DNA from: Bacteroidales bacterium
GTDB taxonomy: Bacteria; Bacteroidota; Bacteroidia; Bacteroidales; UBA932
NCBI GenBank assembly: GCA_015060245.1
Contig: SUYU01000012.1
Location: 21,378 to 85,377, forward strand
Length of the DNA stretch: 64,000 nt
Reading direction: 5' to 3'
Each line of letters starts with the position of its first letter. Positions within the stretch are counted from its first letter, which is position 1. The position numbers and the translations under genes were made by a program. Below are positions 1 to 8,138 of this stretch, one piece after another. The notes under the pieces were generated by a model. That model made no database searches. It was not told the origin of the DNA and was given only the letters and a program-made list of their open reading frames with translations.

Positions 1-958
1 CGTCAATGGTTTCGTAGATACCTACTGCCATTGCCTCAATCTCCCTTATGGACATACCTCCATATGTAAGGAATCCCTCAAACAACGGAATAAGCGGTTC
101 CATCTTCTTGTAGTAATCCTGACGGTTGGTACAGATACCGCCACCCCTTGATGATGTAAGTTTTCTTGCAGAGAAATATACAAGGTCCGCCAAACCTGTC
201 ATCATTTTGATGATGTCTGCCATTGTGTTCTCTTTCCACTCCTCTTCCCTCTGTTTTACAAGGTAAGCGTTCTCGCCAAGCAAACTTGCGTCAAGGACAA
301 GCATGATGCCGTATTTGTCGGCAACCTGTCTTACATCCATCATGTTCCTGATAGAGAAAGGCTGTCCGCCAATAAGGTTGGTAGAGGCCTCCATACGTAT
401 GAATGCTATATTTTCAGCGCCCTCTGTTTCAATGGTCTGCACAAGTTTGTCAATATCAAAATTGCCCTTGAAAGGATTGTCGGAACGCAAAATTAGAGCC
501 TCATCCTTTACAAGTTCTATAACCTTTCCACCAACTTCATTGATGTGGGCGAGTGTAGTTGTAAAGTGGTAGTTTGTAAGGACTGTCTGCCCCGGCTTGA
601 TGAAGGTGCGGGCAATTATGTTCTCGGCTGCACGACCCTGATGCGCAGGAAGGAAATATTTCTTCCCAAGGACCTCGTTGATTCCCTTGACCAATCTATC
701 AAATGACTGGGAACCGGCATAGGCATCATCTGCACGCATCATTGCCGAAAGTTGGTTGTCGCTCATTGCATTGGTGCCGCTGTCGGTAAGCATATCAAGG
801 AACACATCATTTGTGCTCAATTTAAAGGTATTGTAGCCTGCCTCCTTAATGGCGTCTCTTCTTCTTTCAATAGGAACAAGGTGCAGTTTCTGCACAATTC
901 TCACTTTGTGGAGTTCGAGAGGAATATCCTCCCCCTGGTAAAATTTGATGTGGGACAT
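1..958 (-). CDS. Tryptophanase-family beta-eliminating lyase (5' part, C-terminus off window)
   Basis: About 319 N-terminal residues are visible; the gene continues beyond base 1. The protein starts MSHIKFYQGEDIP and carries family motifs: LLTDSG-like DMLTDSGTNAMSD near residue 55, a PAHQGRAAENI segment, an NLIGGQP segment and FSARK, whose lysine is at the expected PLP position, followed by EGFLTYGG. This is the fold-type I PLP family of tryptophanase and tyrosine phenol-lyase, cytosolic enzymes that release indole (or phenol), pyruvate and ammonia. The N-terminus differs from E. coli TnaA but resembles a variant I recall from other Bacteroidales. Tryptophanase is the likelier activity; tyrosine phenol-lyase cannot be excluded. 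Confidence 0.8.
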   Translation of the reverse strand, partial: MSHIKFYQGEDIPLELHKVRIVQKLHLVPIERRRDAIKEAGYNTFKLSTNDVFLDMLTDSGTNAMSDNQLSAMMRADDAYAGSQSFDRLVKGINEVLGKKYFLPAHQGRAAENIIARTFIKPGQTVLTNYHFTTTLAHINEVGGKVIELVKDEALILRSDNPFKGNFDIDKLVQTIETEGAENIAFIRMEASTNLIGGQPFSIRNMMDVRQVADKYGIMLVLDASLLGENAYLVKQREEEWKENTMADIIKMMTGLADLVYFSARKLTSSRGGGICTNRQDYYKKMEPLIPLFEGFLTYGGMSIREIEAMAVGIYETID

Positions 959-1022
959 AGTATAATTTTTTTAAGTTGCTTTTTGTACCCCATTGGGCAC
1001 AATGTTTAATTTTATCTTTTGG

Positions 1023-1030
1023 CAAAAGTA
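1023..1030 (-). promoter_or_regulatory. Candidate -7 element for the lyase gene
   Basis: Read on the minus strand this is TACTTTTG, matching the Bacteroidetes TAnnTTTG element, 65 bases before the lyase start. I see no TTTG at the expected upstream distance, so only half the consensus is present. Confidence 0.4.
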
Positions 1031-1092
1031 GTAAAAAAATGGCATCATCCGCTACTTTGAGACTACTTGCTGCACGAATCTTAATTATTTAA

Positions 1093-1117
1093 AAGACAAT
1101 AATATATTATATGTCTT
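1093..1117. repeat. Imperfect palindrome AAGACA...TGTCTT
   Basis: AAGACA and TGTCTT flank a self-complementary AT core. It lies between the divergent lyase and fimbrial promoters and could be an operator or a cruciform; function unknown. Confidence 0.35.
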
Positions 1118-1337
1118 GAATATGGGGACAAGGTGTATCCAATATGTATATATTCCAAGAGCAGAATGAGTAGGCTTATATGTTTATAATCAGAGTTTTC
1201 ATCTTTTGGTACATTTGTTTGGAGCCATTCCGGCAACCAAATGAACCTATTTGACTTTATTTGCGAACAAATTAAATGCGTAATTTTGCAAAAAAAGTCT
1301 TAGTTGTTGGTATATAATATAAAGACAATTGAGTACG

Positions 1338-1353
1338 TTCTCTTTTTAAGAGA
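1338..1353 (+). repeat. Left arm of 16-bp inverted repeat upstream of the fimbrial operon
   Basis: TTCTCTTTTTAAGAGA; its exact reverse complement lies at 1520-1535. The core of the arm is itself a split palindrome (TCTCTT, three T, AAGAGA), a layout reminiscent of a recombinase site with an asymmetric core. The 166 bp between the arms is in the size range of Bacteroidales invertible promoters. Confidence 0.7.
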
Positions 1354-1519
1354 GCGGGAATAGTAAAAAAAATTGCTTCACCATTATTTTTAGTTCTTTA
1401 TAAAACATTTTTTTTACAACAGTGTAGAATCCAATTTAAACAAAACCGAAAAAAGTTTGGGCACGGCATTAATTTTGTTATATAGTACACTGTCATACAG
1501 TTTGTTATAAAATTATCCA

Positions 1520-1535
1520 TCTCTTAAAAAGAGAA
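1520..1535 (-). repeat. Right arm of 16-bp inverted repeat upstream of the fimbrial operon
   Basis: Exact reverse complement of 1338-1353. The enclosed segment (1354-1519) holds TAATTTTG at 1470-1477, which matches the -7 consensus but has no TTTG at the right spacing, plus a smaller inverted pair ACAGTGTA (1419-1426) and TACACTGT (1486-1493). Confidence 0.7.
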
Positions 1536-1593
1536 TTGTCCGGGCCTATGAAAAAAAAGATAATTACACTACTATAATATTTTGGTTTATTTA

Positions 1594-1624
1594 TTTGTTT
1601 TATTCATCAAAATTGTTATTTTTG
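1594..1624 (+). promoter_or_regulatory. Consensus Bacteroidetes promoter of the fimbrial operon
   Basis: TTTG at 1594-1597, a 19-base spacer, then TATTTTTG at 1617-1624: a full match to TTTG-N19-TAnnTTTG. Transcription would begin near 1630. The promoter lies outside and downstream of the inverted-repeat segment, so inversion would act by an added promoter or by changed upstream readthrough, not by moving this promoter. Confidence 0.65.
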
Positions 1625-1675
1625 TAACGGCGGATGTGCTTTTCTGCTGTTGAAATGCTAAAAATTATTGATATT

Positions 1676-2260
1676 ATGAGAATAAAAACCTATCTCCTGT
1701 TGCTTTTCTTTGCTTTGTTTGCAATGGGAGCGAAAGCGCAGAGTATTGCCGTAAAGACCAACCTCCTTTATGATGCAACTGCAACTGTAAATGCCGGTAT
1801 TGAGTTTGGGCTTGCTCCAAAGTGGACCTTGGATTTGAGCGGAAATTTCAATGCCTGGGAAATAAGTGAGGGAAAGAAGTGGAAACATTGGATGGCGCAG
1901 CCGGAGGCCCGCTATTGGTTCTGTGACCGTTTCTCAAGGCACTTTGTTGGAGTGCATGCACTTGGAGGACAATACAATGTAGGTGGTCTTGATACAGATT
2001 TCAAAATTTTTGGAAAAGATTTTTCAAAATTGAAGGACAGCAGATACCAGGGCCTCTTCGCAGGTGCAGGTGTAGCGTACGGTTATGCGCTTATCCTTGG
2101 CAAGCACTGGAATATGGAGTTTGAAGTAGGTGTGGGTTACATTTACACAAAGTATGACAAGTTTGAGTGTGCCGGATGTGGAAAAAGGGTTGGAACAGAC
2201 CTTGAAAAACATTTCTTTGGACCTACCAAAGGGGCAATAAATCTTGTATATGTATTCTAA
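1676..2260 (+). CDS. DUF3575 family fimbrial-locus protein
   Basis: About 194 residues with a signal peptide (MRIKTYLLLL to AKAQS), then the DUF3575 opening 'AVKTNLLYDATATVNAGIEFGLAPKWTLDLS'-like block and glycine/aromatic-rich alternating strands ending in LVYVF, as in a small outer-membrane barrel. An ATG at 1634 is in frame, but it would put 14 residues in front of a normal signal peptide and lies almost at the predicted transcription start, so 1676 is preferred. DUF3575 proteins are regular first genes of Mfa/Fim-type clusters in Bacteroidales. The function is unknown; a role in surface presentation of fimbriae is inferred from context. It is separated by 14 bases from the next gene. Confidence 0.8.
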   Translation: MRIKTYLLLLFFALFAMGAKAQSIAVKTNLLYDATATVNAGIEFGLAPKWTLDLSGNFNAWEISEGKKWKHWMAQPEARYWFCDRFSRHFVGVHALGGQYNVGGLDTDFKIFGKDFSKLKDSRYQGLFAGAGVAYGYALILGKHWNMEFEVGVGYIYTKYDKFECAGCGKRVGTDLEKHFFGPTKGAINLVYVF

Positions 2261-2274
2261 AAAAGTGAAGTGAG

Positions 2275-3699
2275 ATGAAAAAGATTATACTATTTGCAAT
2301 GGTGTGTTTGGCAATGTTCAGCAGTGCCAATGCGCAGACAGTTGTTCCAGGAGCAGGTGTAAAGGATTTGAGCATGCAGCGCAACGGCAAGTTCATGTCG
2401 GTACAGATGCTGCTTGACCTTAAGGAACTTGATGTGCCTTTCAACAGGGCTGTAATATTTACACCGGTAATACGGAACGGCAATGATTCAATTGTATTGT
2501 CGTCTGTCGGAGTCTATGGCAGGAACAGATATTATTACTACCAGCGTGTGGGAATAGGCCAGATTACAGGTGAGGATGAGTTGAGTTACAGGGCATCAAA
2601 GATGCCGGAGAGTGTTCCTTACAATTCAATTTCAAACTATGAAGAGTGGATGGAGGGCGCCACATTGGTTCTTAACCGCAAGGATTTTGGATGTTGTTCA
2701 GATATTCTTGCCGATATTGACGGTACATTGTTGGACAAATACCGCACACCGGTTAAGGAGTATATTCCAATGTTGGTGTATGTGCGTCCTGAGGCAGAGG
2801 AGCAGAAATCACGTTCGTTGAGCGGAACTGCATATATTGATTTCCCTGTGAACATTACACAAATCCGTCCGGAGTACAGGAACAACATTGTGGAACTTGC
2901 AAAAATTTCGGGTACAATTGATTCTGTGAACAACGACAAAGATATTACAATCAAGAATGTCTTCATAAAGGGTTTTGCGTCGCCTGAGGGAAGTTGGGCG
3001 CTTAATGAGAGATTGGCAAAGGGCCGTACAGAGGCTTTGAAAAAGTATGTTCAGGACCTTTACAAATTTGCTCCTGACATGATAACTACATCATACGAGC
3101 CGGAGGATTGGAGCGGATTGCGCAAATATGTAGAGAGTTCGACACTCGCAGCAAAGGATAATATCCTTGACATTATTGACTCTGACCAGAAACCTGACAG
3201 CAAGGAGTGGATAATCAAGTCAAAATACCCCGAGGATTACAGATATCTTCTTGCCAACTGTTACCCTGCTTTGAGGCACTCAGACTATGTGATTGACTAC
3301 GTAATCAGAGATTTCAATACAGTAGATGAAATCAAGGAGATTATGGCTACTGCTCCGCATAAGTTGAGTCTGCAGGAGTTGTATATTCTGGCACAACAGT
3401 ATGAGGCGGGAAGCAAGGAGTTCAATAATGTCTTTGAGACTGCTGTAAAGATGTATCCGGGTGATGTTACCGCAAATCTGAATGCAGCCAATGCAGCAAT
3501 GGAGCGTAAGGATCTTGTAGGCGCTGAGAGGTATTTGATGCATGCCGGAACATCGCCTCAGGCAATATATGCCCGTGCAAATCTTGCTGCAATGCAGTTA
3601 AAACTTGATGAGGCAGAGAAACTATTCATTGAAGCAAAGGAGGCAGGTATTGCAGAGGCTGATGCTTCAATTGCAAAATTGCAGGAACTTAAGAGATAA
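2275..3699 (+). CDS. DUF3868 domain protein of fimbrial locus
   Basis: 474 residues with a signal peptide ending near ANAQ. The N-terminal half (about residues 20-190) fits DUF3868. From about residue 220 there is an OmpA-like stretch (IKGFASPEGSWALNERLAKGR) of the kind that binds peptidoglycan, and the C-terminal third (about 390-474) is alanine-rich and TPR-like. DUF3868 proteins accompany Mfa1-type fimbriae and probably help anchor or assemble them at the outer membrane; this is inference from family and context. The gene follows DUF3575 closely and is in the same operon as the major fimbrillin 60 bases downstream. Confidence 0.8.
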   Translation: MKKIILFAMVCLAMFSSANAQTVVPGAGVKDLSMQRNGKFMSVQMLLDLKELDVPFNRAVIFTPVIRNGNDSIVLSSVGVYGRNRYYYYQRVGIGQITGEDELSYRASKMPESVPYNSISNYEEWMEGATLVLNRKDFGCCSDILADIDGTLLDKYRTPVKEYIPMLVYVRPEAEEQKSRSLSGTAYIDFPVNITQIRPEYRNNIVELAKISGTIDSVNNDKDITIKNVFIKGFASPEGSWALNERLAKGRTEALKKYVQDLYKFAPDMITTSYEPEDWSGLRKYVESSTLAAKDNILDIIDSDQKPDSKEWIIKSKYPEDYRYLLANCYPALRHSDYVIDYVIRDFNTVDEIKEIMATAPHKLSLQELYILAQQYEAGSKEFNNVFETAVKMYPGDVTANLNAANAAMERKDLVGAERYLMHAGTSPQAIYARANLAAMQLKLDEAEKLFIEAKEAGIAEADASIAKLQELKR

Positions 3700-3759
3700 A
3701 ACAATATAGGTAAAAACAATAGAAATAATTAACTTATTCATTTATAAATTCCAATTATC

Positions 3760-5484
3760 ATGAAAAAACTACTATTTGCCCTTTTTGCAATGGCCGTAGT
3801 TATTGGCTGTTCAAAAGATGACAATGTGACCTCTCCTCAAGAGGCTAATGGACAGGCATCATTCTTGTCTGTGAACTTCAAGGCGGCAGGTTCTATTACA
3901 AAAGCAGAGCCAGGTTCATTTGAGTATGGATCTGCCGACGAAAATGCCGTTAACTCAATCACTTTCTATTTCTTTGACGCGAATGGCAACAAATATGCCG
4001 TTCAAGGTATGGACAACTATATGACCGGTACCTTGTCAGAAGGAGACTGGGCTAAAGGTACTGAACCTGAAGTCGAGAAATTGTCAGGTATGATTTTGGT
4101 CATCAAACAGGTTCAGGACAAACAGATTCCTTCACAGATGGTTGCTGTGTTGAATGCACCTGCAGATTTGCAGAAATCAATGAGTTTGGCGGAGTTGGAA
4201 GCAGCAGTACTTGACGAACTTACTGTAGCAGCGGACAATAAAAATTTCTTCATTATGTCAAACTCTGTTTATGTTGATGAGCAGGCAGAAACACGCATAA
4301 GCACAACAAAAATTACAGAGGATAACCTTTTCGAGTCAAACATTGCAGAGGGTGAGCCTGGCTACAACAAGCCTGGTACAATTCTTCCGGAGGGTTCAGT
4401 TCCTCAAGAGGTCAAACCTGTTGACATCTATGTTGAGCGTGTGGCTGCAAAAGTAAAGGTACAGTTCTCCGGTATAAATGATCAAAATGATTTTATAGAA
4501 GTTAAGGGTGAGGATGGCAAACAGTTGACTCTTCCTAAAGCCGGCAGCGATGAAGAGGTTGCTGCATACATTAACGTTCTTGGTTGGGATCTTACAAACA
4601 CAACATTCGAGTGCAATCTTTTGAAACAGATTGAGACATCTTATGATAAGGATGTTCTTGGTTTCTCTCCATGGAATAACCCTGCATTCTGCAGATCATA
4701 TTGGGCAGAGACTCAGGCTGAGCCTTTGCATACTCTTACCTTTACTGATTTGATTGATCAGGATATAGATGCTGCAAAATACTATTTTGAGAACACTATG
4801 CAACCTGCTACTGAAACAAATGGTGTAAATGTTGAGATAGTTGACGGAAAAGTTCAATTCGTTAAATCTGATGCTGAAGATGCTAACAAGGCTTCACAAC
4901 TTGTGGTTGCTGCACAGTTGGTAGATCAAAGCGGCAATGCGTTGCCTTTCGGCAGATGGTATGGCAAGAACTATCTTGTAGATGACCTTAAGGCTGCTAT
5001 GGTTGCAACTGTTGACCACAGATTGTTCATCCTTGAGTCTACAGATGAGCAGGGCAACAAGAAGTTCAGACCTATTCAAGTTGGTGATGTTTCTTTCCAA
5101 CAAATGAGTGTAACTGAAAGCAAAGGAAGATACAAAGTTTATATGACTGCATACGATAATATTCCATATTATGATGCAACAGGTGCTGAAATGAAAACTG
5201 CAGATGCCGCATATATTCTTGAGCATGTTGATCCTGCACAAATCTGGGCTGACGGTCATACATACTACTATGCTACAATCAAACACTTCGGTGATGCAAT
5301 AGGTATTGTACGTAACCACTGTTATGTTCTTACAATTGATTCTGTTACCGGCTTTGGTACTCCAGTATTCGATGATGGTTTTGTAATCACACCGGAGAAA
5401 CCTGAGGACAGCGAGGCAACAAACCTTTCTGCAACAATCAATATCCTTTCATGGCATCTTGTTGAGCAGAATATTAATCTATAG
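3760..5484 (+). CDS. Major fimbrillin, Mfa1-like lipoprotein
   Basis: 574 residues. It starts as a lipoprotein precursor with lipobox VIGC (Cys17). Typical fimbrillin features follow: an N-terminal beta domain with a 'VNSITFYFFDANGN' strand, a long C-terminal domain with an HTYYYATIKHFGDAIGIVRNH-type segment, TIDSVTGFGTPV, and the Mfa1-type end WHLVEQNINL. Mfa1/FimA proteins are lipidated, exported, processed and polymerised into surface fimbriae by strand exchange. Position after DUF3575/DUF3868 and before an anchor-type gene matches the Mfa1 layout. A strong terminator follows directly, so this gene is probably expressed above those downstream, as suits the shaft subunit. Confidence 0.88.
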   Translation: MKKLLFALFAMAVVIGCSKDDNVTSPQEANGQASFLSVNFKAAGSITKAEPGSFEYGSADENAVNSITFYFFDANGNKYAVQGMDNYMTGTLSEGDWAKGTEPEVEKLSGMILVIKQVQDKQIPSQMVAVLNAPADLQKSMSLAELEAAVLDELTVAADNKNFFIMSNSVYVDEQAETRISTTKITEDNLFESNIAEGEPGYNKPGTILPEGSVPQEVKPVDIYVERVAAKVKVQFSGINDQNDFIEVKGEDGKQLTLPKAGSDEEVAAYINVLGWDLTNTTFECNLLKQIETSYDKDVLGFSPWNNPAFCRSYWAETQAEPLHTLTFTDLIDQDIDAAKYYFENTMQPATETNGVNVEIVDGKVQFVKSDAEDANKASQLVVAAQLVDQSGNALPFGRWYGKNYLVDDLKAAMVATVDHRLFILESTDEQGNKKFRPIQVGDVSFQQMSVTESKGRYKVYMTAYDNIPYYDATGAEMKTADAAYILEHVDPAQIWADGHTYYYATIKHFGDAIGIVRNHCYVLTIDSVTGFGTPVFDDGFVITPEKPEDSEATNLSATINILSWHLVEQNINL

Positions 5485-5559
5485 TTCCAGGTAGGGTGGC
5501 TGCCCGCAGTCAAGCAGCAGTCATCTGCATAGGAGCAACCAGATTTTTAAATCAAGAAC

Positions 5560-5590
5560 GGCGGGGAGTTCCCGCTCCCCGTCTTCTTTT
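5560..5590 (+). terminator. Internal intrinsic terminator after the major fimbrillin gene
   Basis: Stem CGGGGAG (5562-5568) pairs with CTCCCCG (5575-5581) around a six-base loop and is followed by TCTTCTTTT. Partial termination here would lower expression of the anchor and tip genes relative to the shaft subunit. Confidence 0.75.
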
Positions 5591-5983
5591 AAATTTGGCA
5601 ACGTTGCCTTAATTTTTAAACGGGATTTTGTGTTGTTGAGATGTGTGCTATAGAGTGGGGAATAGGGGATGGAGATTCGTGTAAGAGTGATTGGTATAGA
5701 GTGATTTTTTGAAAGTGGATCATGCAAAGAAATTAGTGAAGAGAGATTTGTGGAAGAAGATGAAAAGATGATTCGTTAAGGGAGATTGGGAAAGTAAATT
5801 TTTGGAGAGAAGATTTTATAAAAGAGAGTCTTGAAAAGATTGTCGGGAAGAGAAAGTGGGTAAGAGAATGTGTGATGGGGTTGTGGTGAAACATTATGCG
5901 CCTTTGTGCGGCTTTTGGGTTTGAAAACGATACTGCTTTGCAGTTTTACATATAACTTGATAATACTAAAAACAGATAACAAA
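5591..5983. other. Purine-rich intergenic region inside the fimbrial operon
   Basis: About 390 bases with no convincing reading frame. From about 5640 to 5880 the plus strand is strongly G/A-rich with loose repeats of GTGATT and GAGAGA words, and it contains one TGTCGGGA octamer (5841-5848). I found no consensus promoter for the next gene. It could be a long leader, an untranslated spacer or a small RNA; nothing in the sequence decides. Confidence 0.5.
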
Positions 5984-7003
5984 ATGAAAAAATTATTATT
6001 TCTTGTCATTGCTCTCGCCGGCCTGATGTTCGCTTCCTGCGAGAATGTAATTTTTGATGATGAGGGAGATTGTTCTGTAAACTACAGAATAAGGTTCAAA
6101 TATGACATGAATATGAAATTTGCAGACGCATTCTCCAATTGTGTGTGTTCTGTTCATCTTTATGCATTTGACAAGAATGGGGTGCTGGTATATCATAAAA
6201 AGGAGGCTGGTGAGGCTCTGAAAAATGAAGACTACGCCATGGATGTTGAACTTATCCCCGGCAAATACACACTTGTTGCATGGTGTGGCCTTACCGGTGG
6301 TGATTCATTCAGCCTCTCCAATACAATTTCAGTAGGTTCAACTACTCTCGAAGAGTTGAAGTGCGAAATGAAGAAGGAGTATGACCAGAATGGAAATGTA
6401 TATTCAGATAATGAACTCAACGACTTGTATCATGGCATGCTTGAGGTAAATCTTCCTGATGAGCCTGGTACACATACGCGTACAATATCACTTGTAAAGA
6501 ATACCAATATTGTTAGGGTCGTTTTGCAGCACTTGAGCAGTGTTGACATCTATCCGGAGGATTTTGTTTATGAGATTACTGATGACAACACTTTTATGGC
6601 ACATGACAACACCATTCTTGACAATGAGGAGATTGATTACTATCCATGGAGCGTTACTTCAGGCAAGGCCGGCATCTATGCAGATTTGAATATGACCAAG
6701 GCCGCTTCTACAGTCAATGTGGCAGTTGCGGAGTTTACCATCAACAGGCTTGTTGTTGAGAACAATCCGGTTCTCTCAATTTATAATGCAAAGGACAACT
6801 CCAAAGTACTTGCAATTCCGTTGAAAGATTATGCTTTGCTGGTTAAGGGCAACTATAACAAGGCAATGGGTGACCAGGAGTATCTTGACCGTCAGGATGA
6901 GTATAACCTTACATTCTTCCTTGATGAGCACGGGTTGTGGTCAAGCAGCAGAATCATTATCAATTCATGGCATATAGTTTTACAGAACCCTGATTTGCAA
7001 TAA
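5984..7003 (+). CDS. FimB/Mfa2 family fimbrial anchor lipoprotein
   Basis: 339 residues with lipobox FASC (Cys19). The body fits the FimB/Mfa2 family: a CSVNYRIRFKYD strand, LYAFDKNGVLV, a GKYTLVAWCG motif, and an ending INSWHIVLQNPDLQ like that of fimbrillins. Mfa2-type proteins cap the fimbrial base and fix it in the outer membrane. The start at 5984 is chosen because the lipoprotein signal begins there; an in-frame ATG at 5906 adds 26 residues of poor sequence. The gene is 8 bases from the next one. Confidence 0.82.
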   Translation: MKKLLFLVIALAGLMFASCENVIFDDEGDCSVNYRIRFKYDMNMKFADAFSNCVCSVHLYAFDKNGVLVYHKKEAGEALKNEDYAMDVELIPGKYTLVAWCGLTGGDSFSLSNTISVGSTTLEELKCEMKKEYDQNGNVYSDNELNDLYHGMLEVNLPDEPGTHTRTISLVKNTNIVRVVLQHLSSVDIYPEDFVYEITDDNTFMAHDNTILDNEEIDYYPWSVTSGKAGIYADLNMTKAASTVNVAVAEFTINRLVVENNPVLSIYNAKDNSKVLAIPLKDYALLVKGNYNKAMGDQEYLDRQDEYNLTFFLDEHGLWSSSRIIINSWHIVLQNPDLQ

Positions 7004-7011
7004 AAATAGAG

Positions 7012-8121
7012 ATGAAAATTAAATTGACATATTGGGTTGCGGCAATATTGCTTCTGGTTCAGTTCCAGACCTCCTGCATTTATGACAAGGAGTATGTGGA
7101 TACTGAAGAGGAGAGCCTTACCTCAAAATATATATCCTTCTCAGTCAATGTGGCCCAGCAGGCGGCTGCCACAAGGGCCGACGGTTATACTTGGGGCGAT
7201 GATTATCCGAGTGTACTGGGAACTGACTTTGAGAACAGGATCCTGACCGGCTCATTGAACGTATATGCGTTTGATGTGAATGGTAATTATCTTGCAACAG
7301 TCCAGAATATCTCATATGGTGGACTCCAGCAGGATGAGGGAATTTATGAATTTTTTGGTGTGCTACAGAACGAGACAATCAATCCCGATCTCTCCATTGG
7401 GGCCGGTACCGAACTTATGCTTGTGGTAGCCGCCAATTGTGGTACTATTACAATAAAGGATGGTGAGCCGGATTTGGAGGGACTAACATTTGTAAATGAG
7501 TGGGATGCCTTCATTTCGCAGAAGAGTTCCATTCCAATGTGGGGAGCCAAGAAGATAACCTTGACCGGTGATGCCAATCAGGATGTGGGAGAGATAGACC
7601 TTTTGCGTGCCTTGGCAAAAGTTGAGATTTTGTTGGATAACGGCATCAAGGATAAGTATGAGATTACATCTGCACAGATTACAAAATCATATACTACAGG
7701 TTATTGTTTTCCAGGAAACTGGAATATAACTCCTACGCCGTCGCTTCTTCATGAGAACTCTTTCAGGGAGTATGGAAAGCCGGAAGCAATTGTAAACAAT
7801 GTAAATCTCTTCCCGGTCAGTTCAAGTTATATGATATATATGCCTGAAATTGACAACCAAAAAGACGATGTAAGGATAAACATAACCATTAAGGACAAGA
7901 CAAACAACAATGCAATATATGAGTTCAGCGGAGACCGGGCAGTGAGATTTGCCACTTATGAGAATACAGGTCTGCTTCCCGATAATCCGGTCCCTTTCAA
8001 TGTGGTGCGCAACCACTATTACAGGTATATATTGACCGGTGTGGGTCCTGCAGATATCAAAGTTATTTGTGATGTACGTCCTTATGCAGAGGTTAACCTC
8101 AGACCTGGATTCGGACTATAA
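7012..8121 (+). CDS. Minor fimbrillin-like lipoprotein
   Basis: 369 residues with a lipobox ending in TSC (Cys22). The sequence has the Mfa-like fimbrillin pattern: a YISFSVNVAQQAAATRADG opening, LNVYAFDVNGNYLA, ELMLVVAANCG, and an RNHYYRYILTGVG segment before the C-terminus. It most likely is an accessory subunit near the tip, comparable in position to Mfa3/Mfa4 or FimC-E. It probably is translationally coupled to the genes on either side (8 and 17 bases). The exact accessory role is inferred. Confidence 0.75.
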   Translation: MKIKLTYWVAAILLLVQFQTSCIYDKEYVDTEEESLTSKYISFSVNVAQQAAATRADGYTWGDDYPSVLGTDFENRILTGSLNVYAFDVNGNYLATVQNISYGGLQQDEGIYEFFGVLQNETINPDLSIGAGTELMLVVAANCGTITIKDGEPDLEGLTFVNEWDAFISQKSSIPMWGAKKITLTGDANQDVGEIDLLRALAKVEILLDNGIKDKYEITSAQITKSYTTGYCFPGNWNITPTPSLLHENSFREYGKPEAIVNNVNLFPVSSSYMIYMPEIDNQKDDVRINITIKDKTNNNAIYEFSGDRAVRFATYENTGLLPDNPVPFNVVRNHYYRYILTGVGPADIKVICDVRPYAEVNLRPGFGL

Positions 8122-8138
8122 ACTAAATTGTCGGAAAG

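Noticed and set aside
1470..1477. TAATTTTG inside the inverted-repeat segment as the main fimbrial promoter
   Set aside because: It matches the -7 consensus, but the nearest TTTG is only 10 bases upstream, not 19-21. The element at 1617-1624 is a full match and nearer the gene.
1634..1675. Upstream ATG extending the DUF3575 protein by 14 residues
   Set aside because: It lies a few bases from the predicted transcription start and would spoil a normal signal peptide.
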